A DNA stretch of 64,000 nucleotides, from assembly GCA_021292105.1 (NCBI GenBank), contig CM037870.1:61220167-61284166 (forward strand), written 5' to 3'. Of this stretch, positions 22,881 through 36,410 are shown piece by piece. The position numbers were made by a program, and so were the translations under genes. The notes below the pieces were generated by a model. It ran no database searches. It saw only the letters and a program-made list of their open reading frames with translations, and was not told the DNA's origin. Within the stretch, counting starts at the first letter, position 1; each line of letters opens with the position of its first letter. This DNA is from Anadara kagoshimensis. Lineage: Eukaryota > Mollusca > Bivalvia > Arcoida > Arcidae.

Positions 22881-25079
22881 ATCATTATCTAACACCTTCA
22901 TTCTAATTTTTACAATTATCCTCTAAGAATATACATTACATACCTCTACCTCACACTCAATACTATACATATTAATATTAAAAATACTAAAAGTTCATCG
23001 TTTTGTATTGATCAGAGTGATCGAGCCTAGGCTGCGAAGCCACTTTGCTCAGTAATTGAGTAAATACATATACGTTGTGGTGTTTGCATGAGAGTAGAAC
23101 GCCCGCTTTAATTTCCTTATTTTTGTAGTGAGGTTAAGGGAGAAAAACATTAATTGATTTTGATAACGAGATAGGAGGCCGAACTATCACATTGTCTATA
23201 CCATTTTTTGATTTAATCATAAAATACATTCATAAATGGTATTGTCATATATACCATTTTTAATGTATTTTTGAGTATATGACAACATGAACACATAATA
23301 GCTTCCTATGTGCGTACGTAATTGTTGCTAAGTGTGCACGTAATATAAAGTCACTTCTGTGCCACCGTAGGTTTAGTACTCCTATTGCACAAGGTTTATT
23401 ATTATTATTATTTGCGTATAATTTTTAAGAATCGCCATGTATGCAAAAATAAATAAAAGAAAAATACAGGTACTTAGAAAAAGGGTGTCTTCCCACTTAG
23501 CCAACATTTTAAGATTTCAGAAAAAGACAGGGCGGAACTAACCGGCAAGATTTGATTTCACGAAACTAATCCCATGTTAGTGTAAAAGAAGCCGACGTGT
23601 AATGGGGATAGTCACGCGTCATCTTCCAAAAGGACGAGGGAAGAGCAAACGAAATCGAAACAAATGATTGATCAATAATAAAATTCATGCATTTCTAAAC
23701 AGCTTTTTAAAACCTGGACAAATAAGACATGTATCCTAAACCTAATCCTAGAGGACAAAAATACTATACCGAGTACTTATGGTCTGATGTACAGTTTAAT
23801 CATATGGGTCTTACAAACGATGTTATCCTATTGATTTATAAATGTTAAAGTGTTCAATTATCAAATAATATTTTTGTTCCACTAAATTTAAATGGAACAC
23901 ACTAGATGTAAAGTCATCCATGGTAAGGAGGTATTCCACAATTTTAACGAGTTGAGATTAGGGTTCATAGTATGTCTTTACCAAGCTGCCACAATTGCTA
24001 ATAAATGTGCTAGGAATTAATTTCGCTATTTTCTATGAACAAAATATAGCATTACAAGAAAATCATTTTGCGGTAAGAAATTATTTTTTATTTATACAAA
24101 CATAGCTGTGAACTATTTGTCCTTTGATAAATCATTCAATCTTTACTTTAAATGGTCTATGTCAGTCTTAGTCCAAATTCAGAGTTCAGGCCCTTGGTCC
24201 AGGTCCAGTAACCAATTCCAAAGTCCATTCCAGGTTTTCCAACATACCCATAAAGTACCAGACTAATAGGAGTGGTAAGAAATTAAGTTGAAGTGCATGC
24301 TGACAGGATAATTTATTATACTCTAAATATTTGACCTTCTTTGCATCTACATACAATAATGGAGATGGGGAATTCATTTACAATCATATATTTTTTCACT
24401 GAGAATACCAAATTAAATTACGAATTAGCAAATATTTATACACATTATTAAATCTACAGAAACTGACTATTAAAAGGAATATCACTTAATTATAAAAATT
24501 AAGATGTTCTTATTTTCAGAGCATAGTGACCACATTTAAATAATATTAGTTGGATTATGTATACCGGTATTACATTTTTATGTAATGACACTGTTTAATG
24601 GTATTTTTCCGACATAATTTGGGACTTGTATGGATCTTCACATGATGATGATGATGATGATGATGATGATACATGCATTAACGATTTACAGAATTATATT
24701 TATAATTCTTAAATTACAAAAAAGACAGATAATCAAGTGGACGTTAAATACTTAATACCCTAGTCACTATATTAATATAGAAAAAAACATAAAAATATAA
24801 AAAAAATCTTATAAAGCATATCCCTGGAAAGCATGATCGATATTTTAAATGTAAAATTTACGCTGTATTTGACACTGATTAACGTTATGCGTGGCTTTCT
24901 TCCTATACACTGCATGAATACTACTACTACTAATAATAATAATACAAAAATGTATATATGTTTATTTCGTAAAGTACATACATACTTGTAGCATAGTTAT
25001 ATATTTGGCTGTCACATTTCATAAGCAATATATGTATACAATACATTTGATTATAGTCCGATCACTTATTCAGTGATGA
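22881..25079. other. intergenic DNA between the opposed arrays
   Basis: Mostly AT-rich without recognised genes. It holds a short ATT run (23398-23412), the dispersed 35-bp repeat at 23487-23521, an ATG/GAT trinucleotide run (about 24643-24671) and a small ACT/AAT run near 24920. The 63-codon minus frame at 24186-24377 has no domain. Confidence 0.5.
23293..23312. repeat. 20-bp word shared with the 1.7-kb insertion end
   Basis: ACATAATAGCTTCCTATGTG differs at two positions from the last 20 bases at the right edge of the insertion at 32027-33735; a GACAA-ATG word precedes both. Confidence 0.5.
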
Positions 25080-26016
25080 ATCCATGTATTGTTATTATAA
25101 CCCGTATCTGACCATTACCCCCATGTACACTATGCATTGTTATTATAAACCGTATCTGACCATTACCAGACACCATATATTGTTATTATAACCCGTATCT
25201 GACCATTACCCGAAATGTACACCATGTATTGTTATTATAACCCGTATCTGACCATTACCCGACATGTACACCGTGTATTGTTATCATAACCCGTATCTGA
25301 CCATTACCCCTCCCCCCATGTAAACTATGAATTGTTATTATAAACCATATCTGAACATTACCCAACAGGCACACTATATATTGTTATCATAACCCGTATC
25401 TGACCATTACCCCCCATGTAAACTATGAATTATTATAAACCATAGCTGACCATTACCCCCCATGTACACTATGCATTGTTATTATAAACCGTATCTGACC
25501 ATAACCTGAATGTACTCCATGTATTGTTATTATAAACCGTATCTGACCATCACCCGACATGTACACTGTGTGTTGTTATTATAATCAGTATCTGATCATT
25601 ACCCGACGTGTACACCATGTATTGTTATTACAACCCGTATCTGACTATTACACGTCATGTACACCATGTATTGTTATTATAAACCGTATCTGACCATTAC
25701 CCGACATGTACACCATGTATTGTTGTTATAACCCGTATCTGACCATTACCCGACATGTACACTATGTATTGTTATTATAACCCGTATCTGACTATTACCC
25801 GACATGTACAGCACTGATGTATTGTTATTATAACCCGTATCTGACCATTACCCGACATGTACACCATGCATTGTTACTATAAACCGTATCTGACCATTAC
25901 CCGACATGTACACTATGTATTGTTATTATAACCCGTATCTGACCATTATCTGACATGTACACTATGTATTGTTATTATAACCCGTATCTGACCATTACCC
26001 GACATGTACACCATGT
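25080..26016 (-). repeat. 49-bp minisatellite, array B part 1
   Basis: About 19 units of the same 49-bp satellite as array A, in reverse orientation (plus strand reads CCCGTATCTGACCAT, TTGTTATTATAA). The left edge carries variants with CCCCCCATG and short deletions, as expected for a decaying array edge. Confidence 0.96.
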
Positions 26017-26188
26017 CTAGGTTTTCACAAATTCAAAATAATTAGTAGCCAAATTTCTAAAATTTGTGAAAAAAGAGTCCTTTTTAAAGTATTTTTCCAC
26101 AAATTAACTTAAATAGGTTACTTTTTGAAAGAATTCCTCAGAGATTAGAAGCCAATGGCGATTTTGGCTACCAGGTATGGAAACATAG
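26017..26188. mobile_element. 172-bp MITE inside the satellite
   Basis: The satellite is interrupted cleanly. CATGT occurs directly on both sides (26012-26016 and 26189-26193), and joining the flanks at one copy restores a normal unit. The ends are an imperfect inverted repeat: CTAGGTTTTCA at the left and the complement of CTATGTTTCCA at the right, 9 of 11 matching. Inner inverted words (TAGTAGCCAAAT/TTTTGGCTACC, TTCACAAATT/AAATTTGTGAA) make the element strongly self-complementary. No coding capacity. Confidence 0.75.
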
Positions 26189-29100
26189 CATGTATTGTTA
26201 TTATAACCCGTATCTTACCATTACCTCACGTGTACACCATGTATTGTTATTATAAACCGTATCTGACCATTACCCGACATGTACACTATGTATTGTTATT
26301 ACAAACCGTATCTGACCATAACCGACATGTACACCATGTATTGTTATTATAACCCGTATCTGACTAATACCCGACATGTACACCATGTATTGTTATTACA
26401 ACCCGTATCTGACCATTACCGACATGTACACCATGTATTGTTATTATAACCCGTATCTGACTATTACCCGACAGGTACACCATGTATTGTTATTATAACC
26501 CGTATCTGACCATTACCCGACATGTACACCATGTATTGTTATTATGACCCGTATCTGATCATTACCCGACAGGTACACCATGTAGTGTTATTATAAACCG
26601 CATCTGATCATTACCCGACATGTATACCATGTCATTGTAATTATAACCCGTATCTGACCATTATTGACATGTACACAATGTATTGTTATTACAAACCGTA
26701 TCTTACCATTACCCGACATGTACACCATGTATTGTTATTATAACCCGTATCTGACCATTACCCGACATGTACTATGTATGGTTATTATTTATAACCCGTA
26801 TCTGACCATTACCCGACATGTACACCATGTTTTGTTATTACAACACGTATTTCACCATTACCCGACATGGACACCATGTTTTGTTATTATAAACCATATC
26901 TAAGCATTCCCCGATATGTATACCATGTATTGTTATTATAAACCGTATCTGACCATTACCCGACATGTTCACCATGTATTTTTGTTATAACCCGTATCTG
27001 ACTAATACCCGACATGTATACCATGTATTGTTGATACAATCCGTATCTGACCATTACTGACATGTTCACCATGTATTGTTATTACAACCCGTATCTGACC
27101 ATAACCGACATGTACACCATGTATTGTTATTATAACCCGTATCTGACAAATACCCGACATGTACACCATGTATTGTTATTACAACCCGTATCTGACCATT
27201 AATTACATGTACACCGTGTATTGTTATGATAAACCGTATCTGACCATTACCCGACATGTACACTATGTATTGTTATTATAAACACGGTATTTGGCCATTA
27301 CCCGACATGTACACCATGTATTGTTATTATAAACCGTATCTGACTATTACCGACATGTGCACAATGTATTGTTATGATAAACCGTATCTGACCATTACCC
27401 GACATGCACACCATGTATTGTTATTACAACCCGTATCTGACCATTACCGACATGTACACCATGTATTGTTATGATAAACCGTATCTGACCATTACCCGAC
27501 ATGTACACTATGTATTGTTATTACAAACCGTATTTGACCATTACCCAATATGTAGCGCATGTATTGTTATTATATAGGTCCTGTAAAGCGTATCTGAACA
27601 TTACCCGACATGCACACTATGTATTGTTATTATAACCCGTATCTGATCACTACCCGACAGGTACACCATGTAGTGTTATTATAAACCGTATCTGATCATT
27701 ACCCGACATGTATACCATGCATTGTTAATATTACCCGTATCTGACTATTACCCGACATGTACTCCATGTATTGTTATAATAACCTGTACGTGACCATCAC
27801 TCGGCATGTACAGCATGTATTGTTATTATAAAACGTATCTGACCATTACCCGACATGTACAGCATTTATTTTAATTATAAACCGTATCTGATCATTACCC
27901 GACATGTATACCATGTATTTTTATTATAAACCGTATCTTACCATTACCCCACATGTAGAGCGTGTACTGTTACTATAAACCGTATCTGACCATTATCCGA
28001 CATGTTCACCCTGTATTGTTATTACAACTCGTATCTGACTAATACCCGACATGTACACCCTGTATTGTTGTTACAATCCGTATCTGACCATTTCCGACAT
28101 GTTCACCATGTATTGTTATTAATACCCGTATCTGACCATAACCGACATGTACACCATGTATTGTTATTATAAACCGTATTTGACCAATACCCGACATGTA
28201 CACCATGTATTGCTATTATAACCCGTATCTGACCATTACCCGACAGGTACACCATTTAGTGTTCTTATAAACCGTATCTGATCATTACCCGACATGTATA
28301 CCATGTATTGTTATTATAACTGTAAAGCGTATCTGAACATTACCTGACATGTACACTATGTATTGTTATTATAACCCGTATCTGATCATTACCCGACAGG
28401 TACACCATGTATTGTTATTTTAATCCGTATCTGACTATTACCCGACATGTACTCCATGCATTGATATTACAATCCGTATCTGACCATTACTAACATGAAC
28501 ACAATGTATTGTTATTACAAACCGTATCTGACTAATACTCGACATGTGCACCATGTAGTGTTATTATAAAACATTTCTGATCATTACCCGACATGTATAC
28601 CATGTATTGTTATTTTAACCCGTATCTATTACCCGACATGTACTCCATGCATTGTTATTACAAACTGTATCTGACCATTACTAACATGTACACCATGTAT
28701 TGTTATTATAACCCGTATCTGACTAATACCCGACATGTACACCCTGTATTGGTATTACAATCCGTATCTAACCATTATTCACATGTACACTATGTATTGT
28801 TATTACAAACCGTATTTGACCATTACCCAATATGTAGCGCATGTATTGTTATTATATAGGTCCTGTAAAGCGTATCTGAACATTACCCGACATGTACACT
28901 ATATATTGTTATTATAACTCGTATCTATTACCCTACATGTACTCCATGCATTGTTATTACAATCTGTATCTGACCATTATTAACATGAACACAATGTATT
29001 GTTATTACAACTCGTATCTGACTAATACCTGACATGTACACCATGTATTGTCATTATAACCCGTGTCTGACTATAAGCCGACATGTACACCATGTGTTAT

Positions 29101-32026
29101 TATTATAACCCGTATCTGACCATTACCCGACATGTACACCGTGTTTTGTTGTTATAACACGTATCTGACCATTACCCAACATGTACACCATGCATTGTTA
29201 TTATAAACCGTATATTACTAATGCCCGGCATGTGCACTATGCATTGTTATTATAACCCGTTTCTGACCATAACCCGACATGTACACCATGTTTTGTTATT
29301 ATAACCCGTATCTTACCATTACCCGACATGTACACCATGTTTTGTTATTACAACACGTAACTGACCATTACCCGACATGTACACCATGTTTTGTAATTAT
29401 AAACCGTATCTGATCATTTTCGTCCATGTACACTATTATTGTTATTATAAACCATATCTGAGCATTACCCGACATGTATACCATGTATTTTTATTATAAA
29501 CCGTATCTTACCATTACCCCACATGTAGAGCGTGTATTGTTACTATAAACCGTATCTGACCATTATCCGACATGTTCACCCTGTAATGTTATTACAACTC
29601 GTATCTGACTAATACCTGACATGTACACCCTGTATTGTTGTTACAATCCGTATCTGACCATTTCCGACATGTTCACCATGTATTGTTATTATAACCCGTA
29701 TCTGATCATTACCCGACAGGTACACCATGTAGTGTTATTATAAACCGCATCTGATCATTACCCGACATGTATACCATGTCATTGTTATTATAACCCGTAT
29801 CTGACCATTACTGATATGTACACAATGTATTGTTATTACAAACCGTATCTTACCATTACCCGACATGTACACCATGTATTGTTATTATAACCCGTATCTG
29901 ACCATTACCCGACATGTACTATGTATGGTTATTATTTATAACCCGTATCTGACCATTACCCGACATGTACACCATGTTTTGTTATTACAACACGTATTTC
30001 ACCATTACCCGACATGGACACCATGTTTTGTTATTATAAACCATATCTAAGCATTCCCCGATATGTATACCATGTATTGTTATTATAAACCGTATCTGAC
30101 CATTACCCGACATGTTCACCATGTATTTTTGTTATAACCCGTATCTGACTAATACCCGACATGTATACCATGTATTGTTGTTACAATCCGTATCTGACCA
30201 TTACTGACATGTTCACCATGTATTGTTATTACAACCCGTATCTGACCATAACCGACATGTACACCATGTATTGTTATTATAACCCGTATCTGACAATACC
30301 CGACATGTACACCATGTATTGTTATTACAACCCGTATCTGACCATTAATTACATGTACACCGTGTATTGTTATGATAAACCGTATCTGACCATTACCCGA
30401 CATGTACACTATGTATTGTTATTATAAACACGGTATTTGGCCATTACCCGACATGTACACCATGTATTGTTATTATAACCGTATCTGACTATTACCGACA
30501 TGTGCACAATGTATTGTTATGATAAACCGTATCTGACCATTACCCGACATGCACACCATGTATTGTTATTACAACCCGTATCTGACCATTACCGACATGT
30601 ACACCATGTATTGTTATGATAAACCGTATCTGACCATTACCCGACATGTACACTATGTATTGTTATTACAAACCGTATTTGACCATTACCCAATATGTAG
30701 CGCATGTATTGTTATTATATAGGTCCTGTAAAGCGTATCTGAACATTACCCGACATGCACACTATGTATTGTTATTATAACCCGTATCTGATCACTACCC
30801 GACAGGTACACCATGTAGTGTTATTATAAACCGTATCTGATCATTACCCGACATGTATACCATGCATTGTTATTATTACCCGTATCTGACTATTACCCGA
30901 CATGTACTCCATGTATTGTTATAATAACCTGTATGTGACCATCACTCGGCATGTACAGCATGTATTGTTATTATAAAACGTATCTGACCATTACCCGACA
31001 TGTACAGCATTTATTTTAATTATAAACCGTATCTGATCATTACCCGACATGTATACCATGTATTTTTATTATAAACCGTATCTTACCATTACCCCACATG
31101 TAGAGCGTGTACTGTTACTATAAACCGTATCTGACCATTATCCGACATGTTCACCCTGTATTGTTATTACAACTCGTATCTGACTAATACCCGACATGTA
31201 CACCCTGTATTGTTGTTACAATCCGTATCTGACCATTTCCGACATGTTCACCATGTATTGTTATTAAAACCCGTATCTGACCATAACCGACATGTACACC
31301 ATGTATTGTTATTATAAACCGTATTTGACCAATACCCGACATGTACACCATGTATTGCTATAACCCGTATCTGACCATTACCCGACAGGTACACCATTTA
31401 GTGTTCTTATAAACCGTATCTGATCATTACCCGACATGTATACCATGTATTGTTATTATAACTGTAAAGCGTATCTGAACATTACCTGACATGTACACTA
31501 TGTGTTGTTATTATAACCCGTATCTGATCATTACCCGACAGGTACACCATGTATTGTTATTTTAATCCGTATCTGACTATTACCCGACATGTACTCCATG
31601 CATTGTTATTACAATCCGTATCTGACCATTACTAACATGAACACAATGTATTGTTATTACAAACCGTATCTGACTAATACTCGACATGTGCACCATGTAG
31701 TGTTATTATAAAACATTTCTGATCATTACCCGACATGTATACCATGTATTGTTATTTTAACCCGTATCTATTACCCGACATGTACTCCATGCATTGTTAT
31801 TACAAACTGTATCTGACCATTACTAACATGTACACCATGTATTGTTATTATAACCCGTATCTGACTAATACCCGACATGTACACCCTGTATTGGTATTAC
31901 AATCCGTATCTAACCATTATTCACATGTACACTATGTATTGTTATTACAAACCGTATTTGACCATTACCCAATATGTAGCGCATGTATTGTTATTATATA
32001 GGTCCTGTAAAGCGTATCTCGACTGC
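26189..32026 (-). repeat. 49-bp minisatellite, array B part 2
   Basis: About 119 units in the minus orientation. Some units carry a distinctive insertion, TATATAGGTCCTGTAAAGCG, which is a useful marker of higher-order structure (about 27574, 28854, 30717, 31999). The reading frames with MYTMYCYYNPY-like peptides are translations of the satellite. Confidence 0.97.
26530..32026 (-). repeat. ~3.15-kb tandem duplication within array B
   Basis: Markers recur at a spacing of 3142-3147 bp: variants near 26718 and 29865, and near 28593 and 31735. The first unit runs from about 26530 to 29679. The second runs from about 29680 and is interrupted at 32026 by the 1.7-kb insertion; its remainder (33735 to about 34630) matches 28876-29680. 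Differences between the copies are few. Confidence 0.85.
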
Positions 32027-32283
32027 AAAAATATTGTGTAATGATCAGGCGGAATAACTCTTCCAGGTAAATTTCACAAACCTCGTTACCAAGAGCTATC
32101 GATAACTGACCACTGGCTTACTGACAACGTGACATGGTCATTATGAGATTAAATATAAGTAAAAATGCTAATACACATTTTAATAAGTGTGATTATTCAT
32201 TATACACTGCACCCATCCATCCCAATGCTAATGTTTAACTGTCTTGTCAAATTCATTAAACAAATATTTAATTGGTAAATGCA

Positions 32284-32286
32284 AAA

Positions 32287-32333
<47 letters not shown>

Positions 32334-32350
32334 AAAATAAATAAATAAAA
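32284..32350. repeat. (AAAT)n microsatellite
   Basis: AAAT tetramers with one imperfect stretch, located downstream of the minus-strand LINE remnant and possibly derived from its tail. Confidence 0.92.
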
Positions 32351-32466
32351 TTTTGAATAATATTTTGGCCCATTATTAGAAAAAAGAATGTATTATTTAT
32401 ATCAATAGAATACATTTTTGCATCAGAAAATTTCTCATATTGCAATAAAAAAACAAATAATATGTA

Positions 32467-32673
32467 TCAAATCACTTTTACAAAGTTCACATAATCCATG
32501 ATGTCTTGGTTTTCTGGTATAATCTTCCCACGGCAAACTTCAATAGGTAGTTTCTGATTACTATAAATTAACAATAAATTAATATTGCTTAAAGTGGGAT
32601 CTCGCATACCAGTAATTAAAAGATTATCAATAAACATCCTGTTTATTAGTAGACCTTTATCACCTGTAATCAA
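32467..32673 (-). pseudogene. LINE C-terminal remnant
   Basis: On the minus strand the segment NQKLPIEVCRGKIIPENQ resembles NHCLPIEKGRWEKIDRNE of the LINE at 7672-9735, the stretch that precedes its zinc-binding tail. No RT motif or zinc ligands are retained nearby. It is a short decayed fragment within the 1.7-kb insertion. Confidence 0.5.
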
Positions 32674-35600
32674 AAGAACTTACCGTCCAATTTGCAAAAA
32701 ATGATTGACACGTGTGTGTATAAATCATTAGATATGAAGTCTCTATGATACCCGGTAAATGTTATTTCTGTAATTTTGAAAAGATATATTTGACTAAATT
32801 AATAAGATAAATCCAACAAATTAATAAGATTAATTTGGTTGGATATACTACTGATGGACTGACTTACTGGCCTAATAAAATTAATTTTGAAATTTTAAAA
32901 TTATTAAAATATATACTTTTTTCTTATTTGACTAAATTAATAATTTATAATTATTTTTATTGTCTTAATGGATTATTTCACTTTCATTCTCCTCACTTTT
33001 CTCGTTATATTTATTTGAAAAAAATCCAGATCATTTATGAAGCTGACTGACAAATCAGTCTTTAATTTTTAAAACTTTTAATAGTATATTCAAAGGTCGA
33101 GAAGTATATCACCTTTTGTTTGGTATTATTATTATTTTTTTTTTTTTACCGTTTTTTACTTACGGGGAAGTCGGTGTAACTTGTACCGGAATATTGGTGG
33201 GGAAAAGAAAACTTTTATACTTGGTGCGGTGTCGGCCATATTGGATATTTCTTCACTAGATATCCACAAATTCCCCTATTTTTAAATAAAATTGGAAGTA
33301 ATTTGCCGTCAAAACCAACATTTGATTTTTATGTTTTTACCTTTATCAAAGTGTGCTCTAACACTTTAGATGTGGTCATTTTTGAAAAAAATCAAATTAG
33401 CGTGAAAAAACAGCCTATAACTAAAGTCTTTCACCACATTTTTCAAAAATTAAACAAGAATATTAAGAGATAGTGCCGAAATAACTGCTATATTTTTAAC
33501 TTAAAATGGAAGTAATTTCCCGACGTCCTAAAATTTTACAAAAAATACTGAAATAACCGGAATTTAATAAAGAACTCACATAGATGTGGTCATTTTTTGT
33601 ATCGTTTTTGGTTTATTTTTAACGAAACAAAAACTGTACACCTGTTCTATATTTCTATGTACCGATCGTAAGACACTGAGCTGTAGATCGTTACACAGGT
33701 GAAGTACGACAATGTACATAATAGTTGCCTATGTGAACATTACCCGACATGTACACTATATATTGTTATTATAACTCGTATCTATTACCCGACATGTACT
33801 CCATGCATTGTTATTACAATCTGTATCTGACCATTACTAACATGAACACAATGTATTGTTATTACAACTCGTATCTGACTAATACCTGACATGTACACCA
33901 TGTATTGTCATTATAACCCGTGTCTGACTATAAGCCGACATGTACACCATGTGTTATTATTATAACCCGTATCTGACCATTACCCGACATGTACACCGTG
34001 TTTTGTTGTTATAACACGTATCTGACCATTACCCAACATGTACACCATGCATTGTTATTATAAACCGTATATTACTAATGCCCGGCATGTGCACTATGCA
34101 TTGTTATTATAACCCGTTTCTGACCATAACCCGACATGTACACCATGTTTTGTTATTATAGCCCGTATCTGACCATTATCCGAAATATCCACTATGGGTT
34201 GTTATTATAACCCGTTTCTGACCATTACCCGACATGTACTCCATGTATGGTTATTATAACCCGTATCTTACCATTACCCGACATGTACACCATGTTTTGT
34301 TATTACAACACGTAACTGACCATTACCCGACATGTACACCATGTTTTGTAATTATAAACCGTATCTGATCATTTTCGTCCATGTACACTATTATTGTTAT
34401 TATAAACCATATCTGAGCATTACCCGACATGTATACCATGTATTTTTATTATAAACCGTATCTTACCATTACCCCACATGTAGAGCGTGTATTGTTACTA
34501 TAAACCGTATCTGACCATTATCCGACATGTTCACCCTGTAATGTTATTACAACTCGTATCTGACTAATACCTGACATGTACACCCTGTATTGTTGTTACA
34601 ATCCGTATCTGACCATTTCCGACGTGTTCACCATGTATTGTTATTATAAACCGTATTTGACCAATACCCGACATGTACACCATGTATTGCTATTATAACC
34701 CGTATCTGACCATTACCCGACAGGTACACCATGTATTGTTATTATAACCCGTATCTGACTATTACCCCATATGTAGCGCATGTATTGTTATTATATAGGT
34801 CCTGTAAAGCGTATCTGAACATTACCTGACATGTACACTATGTATTGTTATTATAACCCGTATCTGATCATTACCCGACGGGTACACCATGTATTGTTAT
34901 TTTAACCCGTATCTGACTATTACCCGACGTGTACTCCATGCATTGTTATTATAATCCGTATCTGACCATTACTAACATGAACACAATGTATTGTTATTAC
35001 AAACTGTATCTGACTAATACTCGACATGTGCACCATGTAGTGTTATTATAAAACGTATCTGATCATTACCCGACATGTATACAATGTATTGTTATTTAAA
35101 CCCGTATCTATTACCCGACATATACTCCATGCATTGTTATTACAATCTGTATCTGACCATTACTAACATGAACACAATGTATTGTTATTACAAACCGTAT
35201 GTGACTAATACCCGACATGTACACCATGTATTGTTGTTACAATCCGTATCTGACCATTACCGACATGTACACCATGTATTGTTATTACAACCCTTATCTG
35301 ACCATAACCGACATGTACACCATGTATTGTTATTATAACCCGTATCTGATATTACCCGACATGTACACCCTGTATTGTTATTACAATCCGTATCTGACCA
35401 TTACTGACATGCACACCATGTATTGTTATTACAAACCGTATCTGACCATTATCCGACATGTACACTATGTATTGTTATTACAAACCGTATTTGACCATTA
35501 CCCCATATGTAGCGCATGTATTGTTATTGTATAGGTCCTGTAAAGCGTATCTGAACATTACCTGACATGTACACTATGTATTGTTATTATAACCCGTATC

Positions 35601-35810
35601 TGATCATTACCCGACAGGTACACCATGTAGTGTGATTATAAACCGTATCTGACCATTACCTTATATGTACTGCATGAATGGTTATTAAAACCCGTATCTG
35701 ACCATTACCCGACACGTACTCCATGTATTGTTATAATAACCCGTATGTGACCATCACTCGACATGTACACCATGTATTGTTATTATAAAATGTATCTGAC
35801 CATTACCCGA

Positions 35811-36410
35811 CATGAACACTATGTATTGTTATTATAAACCGTATCTGACCTTTACCCCAAATGTACACTATGCATTGTTATTATAACCCGTATCTGACCA
35901 TTACCCAACATGTACACACTGTATTGTTATTATAACCCGTATCTGACCATTACCCAACATGTACTCCATGTATGGTTATTATAACCCGTTTTTGATCATT
36001 ACCCAACATGTACTCCATGTATGGTTATATATATAGTAACCCGTATCTGACCATTACCCGACATGTACACCATGTTTTGTTATTACAACACGTATTTCAC
36101 CATTACCCGACATGAACACTATGTATTGTTATTATAAACCGTATCTGACCTTTACCCCAAATGTACACTATGCATTGTTATTATAACCCGTATCTGACCA
36201 TTACCCAACATGTACACACTGTATTGTTATTATAACCCGTATCTGACCATTACCCAACATGTACTCCATGTATGGTTATTATAACCCGTTTTTGATCATT
36301 ACCCAACATGTACTCCATGTATGGTTATATATATAGTAACCCGTATCTGATCATTACCCTACATGTACAGCATGTATCATTATTATAAACCGTATCTGGC
36401 CATTACCCGA
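35811..36410 (-). repeat. 300-bp direct duplication in array B
   Basis: The sequence starting CATGAACACTATG at 35811 recurs at 36111. At least 240 bp appear identical, including a rare TATATATATAGTAACCCG variant near 36030 and 36330. Confidence 0.85.

Larger units (their letters stand above)
32027..33734. mobile_element. 1.7-kb insertion in the satellite
   Basis: The satellite unit stops after AAGCGTATCT and resumes with GAACATTACCC. The uninterrupted version of the same unit is present in the sister duplicate at about 28869-28885. The inserted DNA holds an (AAAT)n run, a minus-strand LINE remnant and a two-copy ~217-bp internal repeat (GGAAGTAATTT at 33292 and 33509; TAGATGTGGTCATTTTT at about 33368 and 33577). 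No clear inverted ends or exact target-site duplication were seen; TATCT/TATGT at the edges is at best an imperfect one. The family is unknown. Confidence 0.75.
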
